A stretch of 64,000 nucleotides of DNA from Haloechinothrix alba (GTDB lineage: Bacteria; Actinomycetota; Actinomycetes; Mycobacteriales; Pseudonocardiaceae). This document shows, piece after piece, positions 24,802 to 33,999 of the stretch (positions within the stretch are counted from its first letter, which is position 1; each line of letters opens with the position of its first letter). The notes beneath the pieces were generated by a model. It saw nothing but the letters and a program-made list of their open reading frames with translations, made no database searches and was not told the DNA's origin. The translations under genes and the position numbers were made by a program. The stretch covers positions 1 to 64,000 of the forward strand of contig NZ_FZNW01000016.1 in NCBI RefSeq assembly GCF_900188115.1, read 5' to 3'.

Positions 24802-26199
24802 GTGACGCATTACGACTTGATCATCATCGGGACCGGTTCGGCGAACTCGATCCTCGATGACCGCTTCTCCGACTGGCGAGTGGCCGTCGTCGAGAAAGGC
24901 GTGTTCGGTGGGACATGCCTCAATGTGGGGTGCATCCCCACCAAGATGTTCGTGCACACCGCCGACGTCGCGCGCACGACCGAGACCGGCGCCCGTCTCG
25001 GTGTCGACGCCGAGCTCCGCGCGGTGCACTGGGCCGATGTCCGCGACCGGATCTTCGGCCGGATCGACCCGATCGCCGTGAGCGGCAGGGAGTACCGCCA
25101 CACGCACCCCGACAACGCGCACGTGACCGTCTACGAGGGTGCGGCGCGTTTCGTCGGCGAGCGGACGCTGCGCGTGCGCCCGAGCGACGGCACGGACGAC
25201 GAGGTGATCACAGCGGACCGATTCGTGCTCGGCGCGGGCGGCAGGCCGATCGTGCCCGACGTGCCCGGCCTGTCCACGGTCGGCTACCACACATCGGACT
25301 CGGTCATGCGGATCGACAAGGTGCCGGACCGCGTGACGATCCTCGGAGGCGGCTTCATCGCAGCCGAGTTCGCCCATGTCCTCGCCTCGTTCGGTGCGGA
25401 CGTGACCGTCATCGTGCGCTCCGGAGCCATGCTGCGCGCGCAGGACACCGATGTCAGCAGCCGGTTCACCGAGCTGGCCGCCCAGCGCTGGGACCTCCGG
25501 CTGCACCGCACGGTCCGGTCCGTGCGCCGCACCGACTCCGGCGCCGCCCTCGAGGTCGACGGGCCGGACGGCAGCGAGACCGTGGAAACCGACCTGTTGC
25601 TTGTCGCCACAGGCAGGCAGCCCAACTCGGACCTGCTCGACGTCGCCGCGACCGGCGTGGACACCACCGCAGGCGGCTACGTCGCGGTCGACGAGTTCCA
25701 GCGCACCTCCGTGCCGGGAATGTACGCGCTCGGCGACCTCAGCTCGCCGTACGAGCTCAAGCACGTCGCCAACCACGAGGCGCGCGTCGTGCAGCACAAC
25801 CTTTTGAACCCGCACGAGCAAGAGCCCGCCGACCACCGCGTCATCCCGCACGCCGTGTTCAGCTCGCCACAGATCGCCTCCGTCGGAGTCACCGAGCAGC
25901 AGGCTCGCGAGCAAGGCCTGACGTACGTGGTGGCCCTCCAGGACTACGCCGGCATCGCCTACGGCTGGGCGATGGAGGACACGACCGGCTTCGCCAAGCT
26001 GCTGGCGGACCCGGACACCGGCGAGCTGCTCGGCGCCCACATCATCGGCCCGCAGGCACCGACGCTGATCCAACCCCTCGTCCAGGCCATGAGTTTCGGG
26101 CTGGACGCGTACTCGACGGCACGCGGCCAGTACTGGATCCACCCGGCCATGCCCGAGCTGATCGAGAACGCGCTGCTGAACCTGCCGCTGAACCGCTGA
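24802..26199 (+). CDS. mtr: Mycothione reductase
   Basis: A 465-residue FAD/NADPH disulfide reductase that regenerates mycothiol from mycothione in the cytosol. The start YDLIIIGTGSANSILDDRF lacks the second FAD GxG form typical of lipoamide dehydrogenase but is usual for Mtr. The redox disulfide is GGTCLNVGCIPTKM (about 36-49). The NADPH Rossmann motif is VTILGGGFIAAEFA, and the C-terminal dimer-interface motif is YWIHPAMPELIENALLNLPL. GTG at 24802 is the family start; upstream in-frame sequence is noise. Its presence marks a mycothiol-using actinobacterium. Confidence 0.93.
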   Translation: MTHYDLIIIGTGSANSILDDRFSDWRVAVVEKGVFGGTCLNVGCIPTKMFVHTADVARTTETGARLGVDAELRAVHWADVRDRIFGRIDPIAVSGREYRHTHPDNAHVTVYEGAARFVGERTLRVRPSDGTDDEVITADRFVLGAGGRPIVPDVPGLSTVGYHTSDSVMRIDKVPDRVTILGGGFIAAEFAHVLASFGADVTVIVRSGAMLRAQDTDVSSRFTELAAQRWDLRLHRTVRSVRRTDSGAALEVDGPDGSETVETDLLLVATGRQPNSDLLDVAATGVDTTAGGYVAVDEFQRTSVPGMYALGDLSSPYELKHVANHEARVVQHNLLNPHEQEPADHRVIPHAVFSSPQIASVGVTEQQAREQGLTYVVALQDYAGIAYGWAMEDTTGFAKLLADPDTGELLGAHIIGPQAPTLIQPLVQAMSFGLDAYSTARGQYWIHPAMPELIENALLNLPLNR

Positions 26200-26241
26200 G
26201 GAGCACCGCTGCCGCGGCGCGGGCTCACTCCTGCCCGCACG

Positions 26242-27099
26242 TCAGGGCAGCGTCAGGATCTCCGCTCCCGACTCGGTAACCAGGATCGTGTGCTCGAACT
26301 GGGCGGTCCACCTCTTGTCCTTGGTGGTGACCGTCCAGTCGTCCTCCCAGATGTCGTAGTCGATCGTGCCGAGCGTGATCATCGGTTCGATCGTGAAGGT
26401 CATGCCCTCCTCGATCACCGTGGTCACGGACGGTTCCTCGTAGTGCAGCACGGTCGGGGCCGTGTGGAAAGCCGGTCCCACACCGTGGCCGGTGAAGTCA
26501 CGGACGACGCCGTATTCGAATCGCTTCGCGTAGGACTCGATCACCCTGCCGATGACGTTGAGCTGCCTGCCGGGCCGCACCGCGTTGATCGCACGCATCG
26601 TCGCCTCGTGCGTACGTTCCACGAGCAGCCGAACCTCCTCGGAGACATCGCCTGCCAGGAACGTGCAGTTGGTGTCGCCGTGCACACCGCCGATGAACGC
26701 GGTGACGTCGATGTTGCAGATGTCGCCGTCCCGGATCACCGTCGAGTCCGGGATCCCGTGACAGATGACCTCGTTGAGGGAGGTACAGCACGACTTCGGG
26801 AAATGCCGGTACCCCAGGGTGGAGGGGTAGGCACCGTTGTCGATCAGGAACTCGTGCACCACCTTGTCCACGTCATCGGTGGTGTTTCCCGGCTTGACCG
26901 CCTTGCCCCCTTCCTCGAGCGCCTGAGCGGCGATGCGCGACGCCACGCGCATGGCCTCGATCACCTCGGGAGTACGCACGCCATTACCCGGCTCCGCACG
27001 CGGGGCGGGCTTGTCGACGTACTCGGGACGGACGATCGACTCCGGCACCGGACGGCGCGGAGTCTGCACTCCGGGCTTCAGGGGCTCACGCATCGGCAT
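26242..27099 (-). CDS. map: Type I methionine aminopeptidase (MapB-like)
   Basis: A 285-residue dinuclear-metal peptidase removing initiator Met. Metal ligands can be seen in [19 protein letters not shown] (two Asp), [10 protein letters not shown] (His), TIEPMI (Glu) and AQFEHTILV (Glu). The N-terminal proline-rich extension ([18 protein letters not shown]) is the SH3-ligand-like arm of actinobacterial MapB enzymes. It opens the block collinear with M. tuberculosis Rv2861c onward and is transcribed toward mtr. Confidence 0.95.
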   Translation of the reverse strand: MPMREPLKPGVQTPRRPVPESIVRPEYVDKPAPRAEPGNGVRTPEVIEAMRVASRIAAQALEEGGKAVKPGNTTDDVDKVVHEFLIDNGAYPSTLGYRHFPKSCCTSLNEVICHGIPDSTVIRDGDICNIDVTAFIGGVHGDTNCTFLAGDVSEEVRLLVERTHEATMRAINAVRPGRQLNVIGRVIESYAKRFEYGVVRDFTGHGVGPAFHTAPTVLHYEEPSVTTVIEEGMTFTIEPMITLGTIDYDIWEDDWTVTTKDKRWTAQFEHTILVTESGAEILTLP

Positions 27100-27165
27100 G
27101 CCACCACCCTACGATGCCCGTACCGGTTCGGTCGTGTGGCCGTTGGCTACGCAACACCGGGCACG

Positions 27166-28980
27166 TCACGGCCCTGCTGACGGCAGCCCCTCGAGGAAGT
27201 TCCGGGTCACCTCCACAGCCGGCTGGGAACTGCCGCCTCCGACGAGCAGCACCGCGAACGCGAGATCGTCCTGGTAACCGACGAACCAACCGTGCGCATC
27301 GGAACCGTCGCCGAACTGCGCCGTCCCCGTCTTGCCGTGCACCCCGTCCAGCGCCGCCAACTCACCGGCCGTGCCGTCGGTGACCACCGCACGCATGAGG
27401 TCGCGCACGGCACCGTTGACCTCGGTGTCCAGTGGGTCGCCGAGACCGGCGACCCCGGTGTCCCGCCCCTCGATCACCGACGGCGTCGGGGTGCTCCCGT
27501 TCGCCACGGCCGAGGCTGCCAGGGCCATACCGAACGGGCTCGCCAGCACCGTTCCCTGTCCGAACCCGTTCTCGGCGCGTTCGGCAACGTTCTCCGCCTC
27601 CGGCACCGAGCCGGTGAACACCTCGGTGCCGGGGATGTCGAACTCGGCTCCGATGCCGAGCGACGCCGCGGCGTCCGGCAACGCGTCATCGTCCAACTCG
27701 GCGGCCAGCTGCGCGAACGTGGTGTTGCACGACCGTGCGAACGCCGTGGTGAGGTCCGTTGTTCCCAGGTCGAAGTCGTCGTCGTTGGTCACCATCCTGC
27801 TGCCGACCGCCGTCGAGCCGGGGCAGTCGACGTCGCCGTCCGGGTGGACCTCTCCCGCGGACATCCCTGCCGCGGCTGTCACGATCTTGAACGTCGACCC
27901 CGGTGGATACTGCCCGGTCAGCGCGATCGGCCCGTGCTCGTCGGCGGCCGAGTTCTGCCCGACCGCCAAGAGGTCACCGCTGGAGGCGTCCATCGCGACA
28001 AGCGCACCCGGCGTGCTCGCCCCCTCCAACGCCTCCTTGGCAGCCGACTGCGCAGGCAACAGCACCGTACTGTCGACTGCCTCGACCGGCTCGGGAGGTT
28101 CCGAAGCCAATTCCCGTGCCTCGGCGCCCACCGCGTCGACCGTGATGACGCGCCAGCCGGACCGCTCGGCCGCGCGCTCCTCGACGATCCTGCGCAGCGG
28201 CGGCAGGATTGCCCTGCCGAAGTCGCGGTCCGGCGCGAGCAACCGCTCCTGCCAGGTGAACCGGACCCCGGGGATGTCGGCGACGGTTCCCTCGACGGCC
28301 TGGAAGTCGTCCTCACGCAGCGCAGCGACGACGTAGGGCTCGCCGTCCTCGGTATCCTCGGCACCGGACATGATGGACTCGGTGGTGATCTCGTCGTCGA
28401 ACTGGGACAGCTCGTTCGCCAGGCTACTTGCCGCCTGCTCGAGATCACCGGGCTCATCGAGCTTGTCCGCCTCCAGCAGCACCGACGTCACTCGCTGCGC
28501 GGAAAGCAGCTCCCTGCCCTCCCTGTCCAGCACCGGCGCCAGCTCCGGTTGCGTGTCGAGCAGGGCGATGGTGTGTTCCGGGGCCAGATCGGGATGCACT
28601 ACCGCCGGTGTCCAGCGCACCCGCCACCCGTCATCCGCGTCGACCAGCTCCGCCGATGCGCTGTAGCTCCACGTCCGCTGGTCGCCGAGGTGCCAGGTCA
28701 GCTCGTAGTCGACCGAGCTGGTCGCCGAGTCCGGGACGTCCTGCGACTCCTCGACGGACACCTCGATCGATTCCGGCTCCAGAGCCCCCAGCGCCTGGTC
28801 GAGCACCCGAGACGCACGTTCGGGAGCATCGGTCAGCCCGGCGGCACGGGACACGTCCCCGTCGGCGACGGCGAGGAAGAACTCCTCGGCCCTGTCGCCT
28901 GCGGGGTCGGAGAAGATCCCGCATCCGGCGGTCACACCGAGTACGGTCGCGACGGCCAGCACGCGTGTTGTCGATCGCAC
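27166..28980 (-). CDS. Penicillin-binding lipoprotein (PBP2a-like transpeptidase, Rv2864c-like)
   Basis: A 604-residue class B PBP attached by lipid. The signal peptide ends TAGC (Cys about 20), an NTF2-like MecA N-terminal domain spans about 25-140, a dimerisation domain follows, and the transpeptidase (about 330-600) has all active-site motifs: STFK (nucleophile Ser), SCN and KTGTA. It cross-links peptidoglycan outside the membrane. Position between map and the GNAT gene matches the PBP-lipo of M. tuberculosis. Homologues of this type can contribute to beta-lactam tolerance (family knowledge). Confidence 0.92.
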   Translation of the reverse strand: MRSTTRVLAVATVLGVTAGCGIFSDPAGDRAEEFFLAVADGDVSRAAGLTDAPERASRVLDQALGALEPESIEVSVEESQDVPDSATSSVDYELTWHLGDQRTWSYSASAELVDADDGWRVRWTPAVVHPDLAPEHTIALLDTQPELAPVLDREGRELLSAQRVTSVLLEADKLDEPGDLEQAASSLANELSQFDDEITTESIMSGAEDTEDGEPYVVAALREDDFQAVEGTVADIPGVRFTWQERLLAPDRDFGRAILPPLRRIVEERAAERSGWRVITVDAVGAEARELASEPPEPVEAVDSTVLLPAQSAAKEALEGASTPGALVAMDASSGDLLAVGQNSAADEHGPIALTGQYPPGSTFKIVTAAAGMSAGEVHPDGDVDCPGSTAVGSRMVTNDDDFDLGTTDLTTAFARSCNTTFAQLAAELDDDALPDAAASLGIGAEFDIPGTEVFTGSVPEAENVAERAENGFGQGTVLASPFGMALAASAVANGSTPTPSVIEGRDTGVAGLGDPLDTEVNGAVRDLMRAVVTDGTAGELAALDGVHGKTGTAQFGDGSDAHGWFVGYQDDLAFAVLLVGGGSSQPAVEVTRNFLEGLPSAGP

Positions 28981-29053
28981 GGTGCTCCAGTATGCCCGTT
29001 GCGGTCGCTGTGCGGTGACATGTGGGGTGTACCGGGCACGCCGCGGGCGGATC

Positions 29054-29908
29054 TCAGAACAGCACGGTCGCGTACTCCCCCACCCGGCGGAACCCGATCT
29101 TGCGATACACCGAAAGGGCCGCGGAGTTGTACTCGTTGACGTACAAGCTGGCGATGCGGTTCAGCTCACGCACAAGGACCGCAGCGACGCCGGCGGTGCC
29201 CGCTGTGGCCAGTCCCTCTCCCCTGCGGTCCGGGGGCACCCACACACCCTGGATCTGACCGACCCGCGACGACAGCGCCCCGATCTCGGCCTTGAACACC
29301 ACGCGACCGTGCTCGAACCGGGCGAACGCCCTGCCCTTCTGGATGAGCTCGGCCACGCGGGCGCGGTAGTTCATCCCGTTGTCGCCGTGCCGCGGGTCGA
29401 CACCGACCTCCTCGATGAACATCGCCACCGCTGCCGGGAGGTAGCGGTCCAGCTCGTGCGGCTGCACACGCCGTACTCTCGGGTCGACCGCCGTCGCCGG
29501 GGCACGGTCCAGCGCGAGAAGCGGTTGGGGCGATCGCAGGTCACGTGGCGGCCCCCACTCCCCTTCCAGCTCCTCCCAGAGCCCCAGCACCTGCTCGGCG
29601 GGGCCGACAACGGATGAGCAGGTACGCGCGCGCCGGAGCGCGCGCTCGGCGAACGAGCGCAACGCGGCCGCGTTGCCGGACACCGGGATGAGGTTCGGCC
29701 CGGAGAAGCACAGGCCTTGCAGGCGTCCCGGCCACAGCGGCCGGGAGTCGGCCGCCCAGAGCTCCCCACCGAGCCGTAACGGGTCGAGGCCCGCGGACTC
29801 GACCCGCGCACTGACCATGCATGAGTTGACCGGGTCGGCCGATAACGCCGCATCCACAACTGAGTAGTCCCGGTCCTCGAGCAATCGTGTCCCTGCAAGC
29901 CGCAACAC
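29054..29908 (-). CDS. GNAT acetyltransferase with DUF4081 N-terminal domain (Rv2867c-like)
   Basis: A 284-residue protein with two parts: an N-terminal half of the DUF4081 type, and a C-terminal GNAT fold. The acetyl-CoA motif A reads IQGVWVPPDRRGEGLATAG (Q/RxxGxG/A region), followed by SLYVNEYNSAALSVYRKIGFRRVGEY. It probably acetylates a small molecule or protein amine. Start is a GTG at 29908. In M. tuberculosis the same gene directly precedes ispG; here an AraC-VOC pair and repeats have been inserted between them. Confidence 0.88.
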   Translation of the reverse strand: MLRLAGTRLLEDRDYSVVDAALSADPVNSCMVSARVESAGLDPLRLGGELWAADSRPLWPGRLQGLCFSGPNLIPVSGNAAALRSFAERALRRARTCSSVVGPAEQVLGLWEELEGEWGPPRDLRSPQPLLALDRAPATAVDPRVRRVQPHELDRYLPAAVAMFIEEVGVDPRHGDNGMNYRARVAELIQKGRAFARFEHGRVVFKAEIGALSSRVGQIQGVWVPPDRRGEGLATAGTAGVAAVLVRELNRIASLYVNEYNSAALSVYRKIGFRRVGEYATVLF

Positions 29909-29961
29909 GGGTTAAGCCTGCCAGACAACCCGCGTGCACGGGTAGCGATCGCCCCGTTACC

Positions 29962-30020
29962 TCCGTGCTGAATGACGCTTTCACTCCACGAGATGGACTG
30001 AAAGCGTCATTCAGCCTTCC
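29962..30020 (-). repeat. Palindromic repeat, copy A, after the VOC gene
   Basis: A 17-bp perfect stem (29967-29983 with 29999-30015) extends by five more pairs with one mismatch around the loop CGAGA. The core is CTGAATGACGCTTTCA and its complement. It begins 6 bp after the VOC stop at 30022. Two further copies with the same core occur at about 31.3 and 51.2 kb. It is probably both a repetitive element and a transcription terminator. Confidence 0.8.
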
Positions 30021-30021
30021 G

Positions 30022-30441
30022 TTATGACAACTCCGGCGCTTCAGCCCCGCGATAGGTACCGAAGGTCCAGAGGTTGCCTTCGGGGTCGCACGCGGTGAAT
30101 GTGTGCGACCCGAAGTCGGTGTCGTGCAGCTCTGTCGCGATCTCGGCCCCGGAGGCCACGACGCGCTCGTGTACCGCGTCGACGTGGTCGGTCACCACGT
30201 ACACCGTGGTGACCCCCGAGCGCATCTCGTCGTGTGCCGTCCCCCGCTCGTGCCGGGTCGTGCCGAACATGACAGCGCCCCCTTCCGGCCAGCTCAGCTC
30301 GGCATGGATGATGTCCCCGTCCTCCGCGGGGACGACGAGGCGCTCGGTGAATCCGAACACGTCCACCAGGAAGCGCAGCGCACCCGGTGCGTCGTCGTAG
30401 CGCAGGCACGGCCATACGGTGTTCTGTGGTCCATTCGTCAT
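30022..30441 (-). CDS. VOC-family protein (PhnB/bleomycin-resistance-like)
   Basis: A 139-residue single glyoxalase-like module pair. It starts MTNGPQNTVWPCLRYDDAPGALRFLVDVFGFTE, the classic PhnB-like opening, and ends with GSHTFTACDPEGNLWTFGTYRG. Functions of relatives range from drug binding to isomerisation. The start at 30441 follows the AraC stop by 2 bp, so the two form an operon; the longer frame runs inside the regulator gene and is rejected. Both genes are absent from the equivalent M. tuberculosis interval as I remember it. Confidence 0.88.
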   Translation of the reverse strand: MTNGPQNTVWPCLRYDDAPGALRFLVDVFGFTERLVVPAEDGDIIHAELSWPEGGAVMFGTTRHERGTAHDEMRSGVTTVYVVTDHVDAVHERVVASGAEIATELHDTDFGSHTFTACDPEGNLWTFGTYRGAEAPELS

Positions 30442-30443
30442 GG

Positions 30444-31280
30444 TCACCAGTGTGAGTCCGGTCCAGGGATGCTTTCTTGGAGAAACGGGAGCTCTTCTGC
30501 CATCCAGGTGCCCGGGGTGCAGCCGGCGAGCGCCCGCCACTCGTGCGTCAGGTGTGCCTGGTCGTAGTAGCCGCACTCCGCGGCGAGATCGGCGAGGGCG
30601 GTGCGCGGCCTGCGCCGCAACGCCGTGCTCGCGCGCTCGAACCGTACGACACGCGCGGCTTGCTTCGGTGCAAGGCCGATCTCCCTGCGGAAGCGTTCAC
30701 CGAGATGGCGCGCGCTCCAGCCGACGTCGCAGGCCAGTGCTCGCACCGGGACACGGCCACCCGCACGCAGCAGGCGCGACCAGGCCCACTCGATCTCGGG
30801 GGCGGCCCGGACGGTCTCGACCAGCGCGCCGAGCAGCACCTCGTCGAGCACGGCGAAGCGCTGCCGCCAGCCGGTCACACTCGCCAGGCGATCCGGCAGC
30901 GTTGCCAACGCGGGCCGGTTCATGCGGCTGAGCTCGACAACGGCACCCGAGAGGTCGTCCGCGCCCACACCGAGCAGGCCGCGGGCGCCGAGCGGGTCGA
31001 GATCGAGCTGCAGGCCGTACTGGTGGTCGGTCTGTCCGATGAGCGCCGGGCCGGACTGCATCCCGCCGACCAGGCCCTGCAGCGTGGCCGAGGACCGCAG
31101 GCCATCGGGCGAGGAGATGACGTGAATGGGTTCCGCGAGGCTGATGATCACGACGACGTGGCGCGACGGCAGGCCGCGGTGCACAGCAGGAAGGGTCCCC
31201 TCCTGGCGGTAGCCGATGTAGCGCGACACGTACCCACGCAACCCGGGGTGTGGCCGGCCGACCACGAACTCGCCACTCAC
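30444..31280 (-). CDS. AraC-family transcriptional regulator
   Basis: A 278-residue regulator. The C-terminal third has the double HTH: RVPVRALACDVGWSARHLGERFRREIGLAPKQAARVVRF and ALADLAAECGYYDQAHLTHEWRALAGCTPGTW. The N-terminal ligand region reads RGYVSRYIGYRQEG. It is 2 bp upstream of a VOC gene, a pairing often seen where the regulator controls its own enzyme. The pair is bracketed by palindromic repeats on both sides. Confidence 0.9.
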   Translation of the reverse strand: MSGEFVVGRPHPGLRGYVSRYIGYRQEGTLPAVHRGLPSRHVVVIISLAEPIHVISSPDGLRSSATLQGLVGGMQSGPALIGQTDHQYGLQLDLDPLGARGLLGVGADDLSGAVVELSRMNRPALATLPDRLASVTGWRQRFAVLDEVLLGALVETVRAAPEIEWAWSRLLRAGGRVPVRALACDVGWSARHLGERFRREIGLAPKQAARVVRFERASTALRRRPRTALADLAAECGYYDQAHLTHEWRALAGCTPGTWMAEELPFLQESIPGPDSHW

Positions 31281-31310
31281 ACACCCACTCTAAGCGCCAC
31301 CCCAGGGCGT

Positions 31311-31393
31311 GTGCTGAATGACGCGTTCAGTCCGTCTGGCGCGCTGAATGACGCGTTCAGTCCGTCTCGTGGACTGAACGCGTCATTCAGCAC
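31311..31393 (-). repeat. Palindromic repeat, copy B, triple-arm form, after ispG
   Basis: There are two direct copies of the left arm (31311-31333 and 31343-31363) and one right arm (31371-31393). The outer arm pair is a 23-bp perfect inverted repeat and the inner pair matches over 21 bp with a 7-base loop. The core CTGAATGACGCGTTCAGTCC differs from copies A and C only by GCG/GCT. It begins 10 bp after the ispG stop. The duplicated arm suggests past slippage or partial insertion of a second unit. Confidence 0.8.
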
Positions 31394-31403
31394 ATCGGCT
31401 GGG

Positions 31404-32558
31404 TCAGGAGGTGACGGTGACGGTGGGTTCGCCGTCACCGATGGACTCGCCGGACTCCTCGGCGATGCGCATGGCTTCCTCGATCAGCGTCTCGACGATC
31501 TGGTGCTCGGGCACGGTCCGGATCACCTCGCCCTTCACGAAGATCTGCCCCTTACCGTTGCCCGAGGCCACACCGAGGTCGGCCTCACGCGCCTCCCCCG
31601 GACCGTTGACCACACAGCCCATCACGGCGACCCGCAACGGGATCTCCATGCCCTCCAGGCCAGCGGTGACCTCGTCGGCCAGCTTGTACACGTCGACCTG
31701 CGCACGCCCGCACGACGGGCAGGACACGATCTCCAGCTTGCGCGGGCGCAGGTTCAGCGACTCCAGGATCTGCGTGCCGACCTTGACCTCTTCCACCGGC
31801 GGCGCCGACAGCGACACCCGGATCGTGTCGCCGATCCCCTGCCGCAGAAGCGCGCCGAAGGCCACCGAGGACTTGATCGTGCCCTGGAACGCCGGGCCTG
31901 CCTCGGTGACGCCAAGGTGCAGCGGGTAGTCGCACTGCTCGGCGAGGATCTCGTAGGCGCGCACCATCACGACCGGGTCGTTGTGCTTGACCGAGATCTT
32001 GATGTCGTGGAAGTCGTGCTCGGCGAACAGGCCCGCCTCCCACAGCGCGGACTCGGCCAGCGCCTCCGGGGTCGCCTTGCCGTGCTTCTGCAGCAGACGC
32101 TGGTCGAGCGAACCCGCGTTCACCCCGATGCGGATGGGCGTGCCGTGGTCCTTGGCGGCCTGCGCGATCTCGCCCACCCGGTCGTCGAACTTCTTGATAT
32201 TGCCGGGGTTGACCCGCACACCCGCGCAGCCGGCCTCGATCGCGGCGAACACGTAACGCGGCTGGAAGTGGATATCGGCGATGACGGGAATCTTGGACTT
32301 CTGCGCGATCGCCGGCAGCGCCTCGGCGTCCTCCGGGCGCGGGCAGGCCACCCGGACGATGTCGCAACCGGCTGCGGTGAGCTCGGCGATCTGCTGCAGC
32401 GTGGCGTTGACGTCCGAGGTCTGGGTGGTCGTCATCGACTGCACCGACACGGGGTGCTCGCTGCCGACCCCGACGGGGCCGACCATCAGTTGCCTGGTCT
32501 TGCGGCGCTCCGCGAGTACGGGTGGCGGGCTGGTGGGCAAGCCAAGATCGACCGACAT
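31404..32558 (-). CDS. ispG: 4-hydroxy-3-methylbut-2-enyl diphosphate synthase (GcpE)
   Basis: A 384-residue enzyme of the MEP isoprenoid pathway that reductively opens MEcPP to HMBPP. The TIM-barrel part has [18 protein letters not shown] and [15 protein letters not shown]. The [4Fe-4S] ligands lie in [10 protein letters not shown], and the third Cys in [15 protein letters not shown]. It works with dxr, two genes upstream; rip1 lies between them as in mycobacteria. A hairpin separates it from rip1. Confidence 0.96.
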   Translation of the reverse strand: MSVDLGLPTSPPPVLAERRKTRQLMVGPVGVGSEHPVSVQSMTTTQTSDVNATLQQIAELTAAGCDIVRVACPRPEDAEALPAIAQKSKIPVIADIHFQPRYVFAAIEAGCAGVRVNPGNIKKFDDRVGEIAQAAKDHGTPIRIGVNAGSLDQRLLQKHGKATPEALAESALWEAGLFAEHDFHDIKISVKHNDPVVMVRAYEILAEQCDYPLHLGVTEAGPAFQGTIKSSVAFGALLRQGIGDTIRVSLSAPPVEEVKVGTQILESLNLRPRKLEIVSCPSCGRAQVDVYKLADEVTAGLEGMEIPLRVAVMGCVVNGPGEAREADLGVASGNGKGQIFVKGEVIRTVPEHQIVETLIEEAMRIAEESGESIGDGEPTVTVTS

Positions 32559-32687
32559 CGAATCCTCTGCATTCTGCGTCGCGCGTCCTGTGGTGACGAG
32601 GTGCTACCCGAACGATACCGTGCCCCCGCCATGGCAGGGCCTGCGCAGCGCACCCGAGATGTGAGCAACGCAACCCCACGGACCCCG

Positions 32688-32748
32688 GTGGGAGCCGAAG
32701 GTGACCGCGGTTCCTTAGAAGGAGCCCGATGTCACCTTCGGCTCCCAC
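32688..32748 (-). terminator. Long hairpin between rip1 and ispG
   Basis: An 18-bp perfect stem pairs 32688-32705 (GTGGGAGCCGAAGGTGAC) with 32731-32748 across a 25-base loop. It begins 10 bp after the rip1 stop. It does not share the core of the three CTGAATGACGC palindromes, but has the same placement and could be a second repeat family. It probably ends or attenuates transcription from the dxr-rip1 unit. Confidence 0.6.
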
Positions 32749-32758
32749 CCCGGGGCGG

Positions 32759-33997
32759 TTAGTCCGTGAGGCGGATGGGGTTGACGATGTCTGCGGTGAC
32801 GGTGAGCAACACGAACCCGCCGCCGATGATGATCACGACCATGGTCACCGCGGAGAGCTTGGAGTAGTCCACCGGCCCGCCCGCGGCCTTGCCGCGTAGC
32901 TTGCGCAGCCAGTCCCGCGCTCGCTCGTACCAGGTCACCGCGATATGGCCACCGTCGAGTGGCAGCAGCGGCAGCAGGTTGAAGATCCCGACGAAGAAGT
33001 TCAGGCTTGCCAGCAGCAGGAGGAAGATCTCCCACATCCCGTGCTGCACCGTCTCGCCACCGAGCCTGCTGGCCCCGACCACGCTCACCGGCGTGTTCGG
33101 GTCGCGCTCGGCGCCGAAGATGGCCTCCACGACGAGCGGGATCCGCTCCGGCAGCCGCAGCAGCGCGTTCCAGGTGCGGTGGAACATGTCGCCGGTGAAC
33201 AGCACCGTGGCCGGGGCGGCCTCGGCAGCACTGTACTGCAGGTACTGCGCGAACCCGACGCCGATCATGCCGACGGTCACCGTCTCCGGCGCCCCCTCCT
33301 CGACGGCCGCATCGTCCAGGTTCGGCCGCTGGATGCGCTCGACATCGACCACGGTCTCGACCGTGTTCCCGTCCCGCTCGACCGTGATCGGGGTCGGTCC
33401 CGCACGCTCCTGCACCAGCGAGGTGGTCTCGCCGATGTCGGCTACGGGCTCGCCGTCGACGGCGGTGATGACGTCCCCGGACCGCAGCCCGGCCTCCTTG
33501 GCGGGGGCCGGGTCACCCGGTCCGCACGCCTGCTCGTCGAACTCCGCGAGCTGCTCGCGGTCCTGGACGTCGCGTACGCACTCCGACACCGCCTGCACCT
33601 TGGGGTCCCCGTCGAGGTTCGGCAGGCCGAGCGAGCCTGCCATCACCAGCAGCACGAGGAAGCCGATGAGGAAGTGCATGCCGGAGCCCGCCGCGAGCAC
33701 CACCGTGCGCTTCCATACCGGGTAGCGCCACATCGCGCGCTTGGCCTCTTCCGGTTTGACCTCGTCCAGGGCAGTCATGCCCGCGATATCGCAGAAGCCA
33801 CCGAGCGGTACGGCCTTGACGCCGTACTCGGTCTCTCCCCTGCGGAAGGAGAACAGCGTGGGGCCGAACCCGACGAAGTACCGGCGCACCTGCATGCCGA
33901 ACTTCTTCGCCGTCCACATGTGCCCGGCCTCGTGGAGTGCGATGGATACGCAGATGCCCAGCGCGAAGAGCACGACCCCGATGATGTAGGCGAGCAC
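32759..33997 (-). CDS. rip1: Site-2 protease Rip1 (M50 family)
   Basis: A 412-residue intramembrane zinc protease that cuts anti-sigma factors and other membrane proteins. The HExxH motif is in ALHEAGHMW near the N-terminus, the third ligand motif in NLLPLLPLDGGH, and a PDZ domain sits between (KEAGLRSGDVITAVDGEPV). Several TM helices are visible. GTG at 33997 is chosen because VLAYIIGVVLFALG is the first TM segment and AGGGAAGGGA precedes it. It lies 2 bp after dxr, so the two are co-translated. Confidence 0.93.
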   Translation of the reverse strand: MLAYIIGVVLFALGICVSIALHEAGHMWTAKKFGMQVRRYFVGFGPTLFSFRRGETEYGVKAVPLGGFCDIAGMTALDEVKPEEAKRAMWRYPVWKRTVVLAAGSGMHFLIGFLVLLVMAGSLGLPNLDGDPKVQAVSECVRDVQDREQLAEFDEQACGPGDPAPAKEAGLRSGDVITAVDGEPVADIGETTSLVQERAGPTPITVERDGNTVETVVDVERIQRPNLDDAAVEEGAPETVTVGMIGVGFAQYLQYSAAEAAPATVLFTGDMFHRTWNALLRLPERIPLVVEAIFGAERDPNTPVSVVGASRLGGETVQHGMWEIFLLLLASLNFFVGIFNLLPLLPLDGGHIAVTWYERARDWLRKLRGKAAGGPVDYSKLSAVTMVVIIIGGGFVLLTVTADIVNPIRLTD

Positions 33998-33999
33998 TC

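Noticed and set aside
30477-32762. Plus-strand open frame of 761 codons opposite araC and ispG
   Set aside because: Antisense to well-conserved genes and crossing repeat copy B; no recognisable domain.
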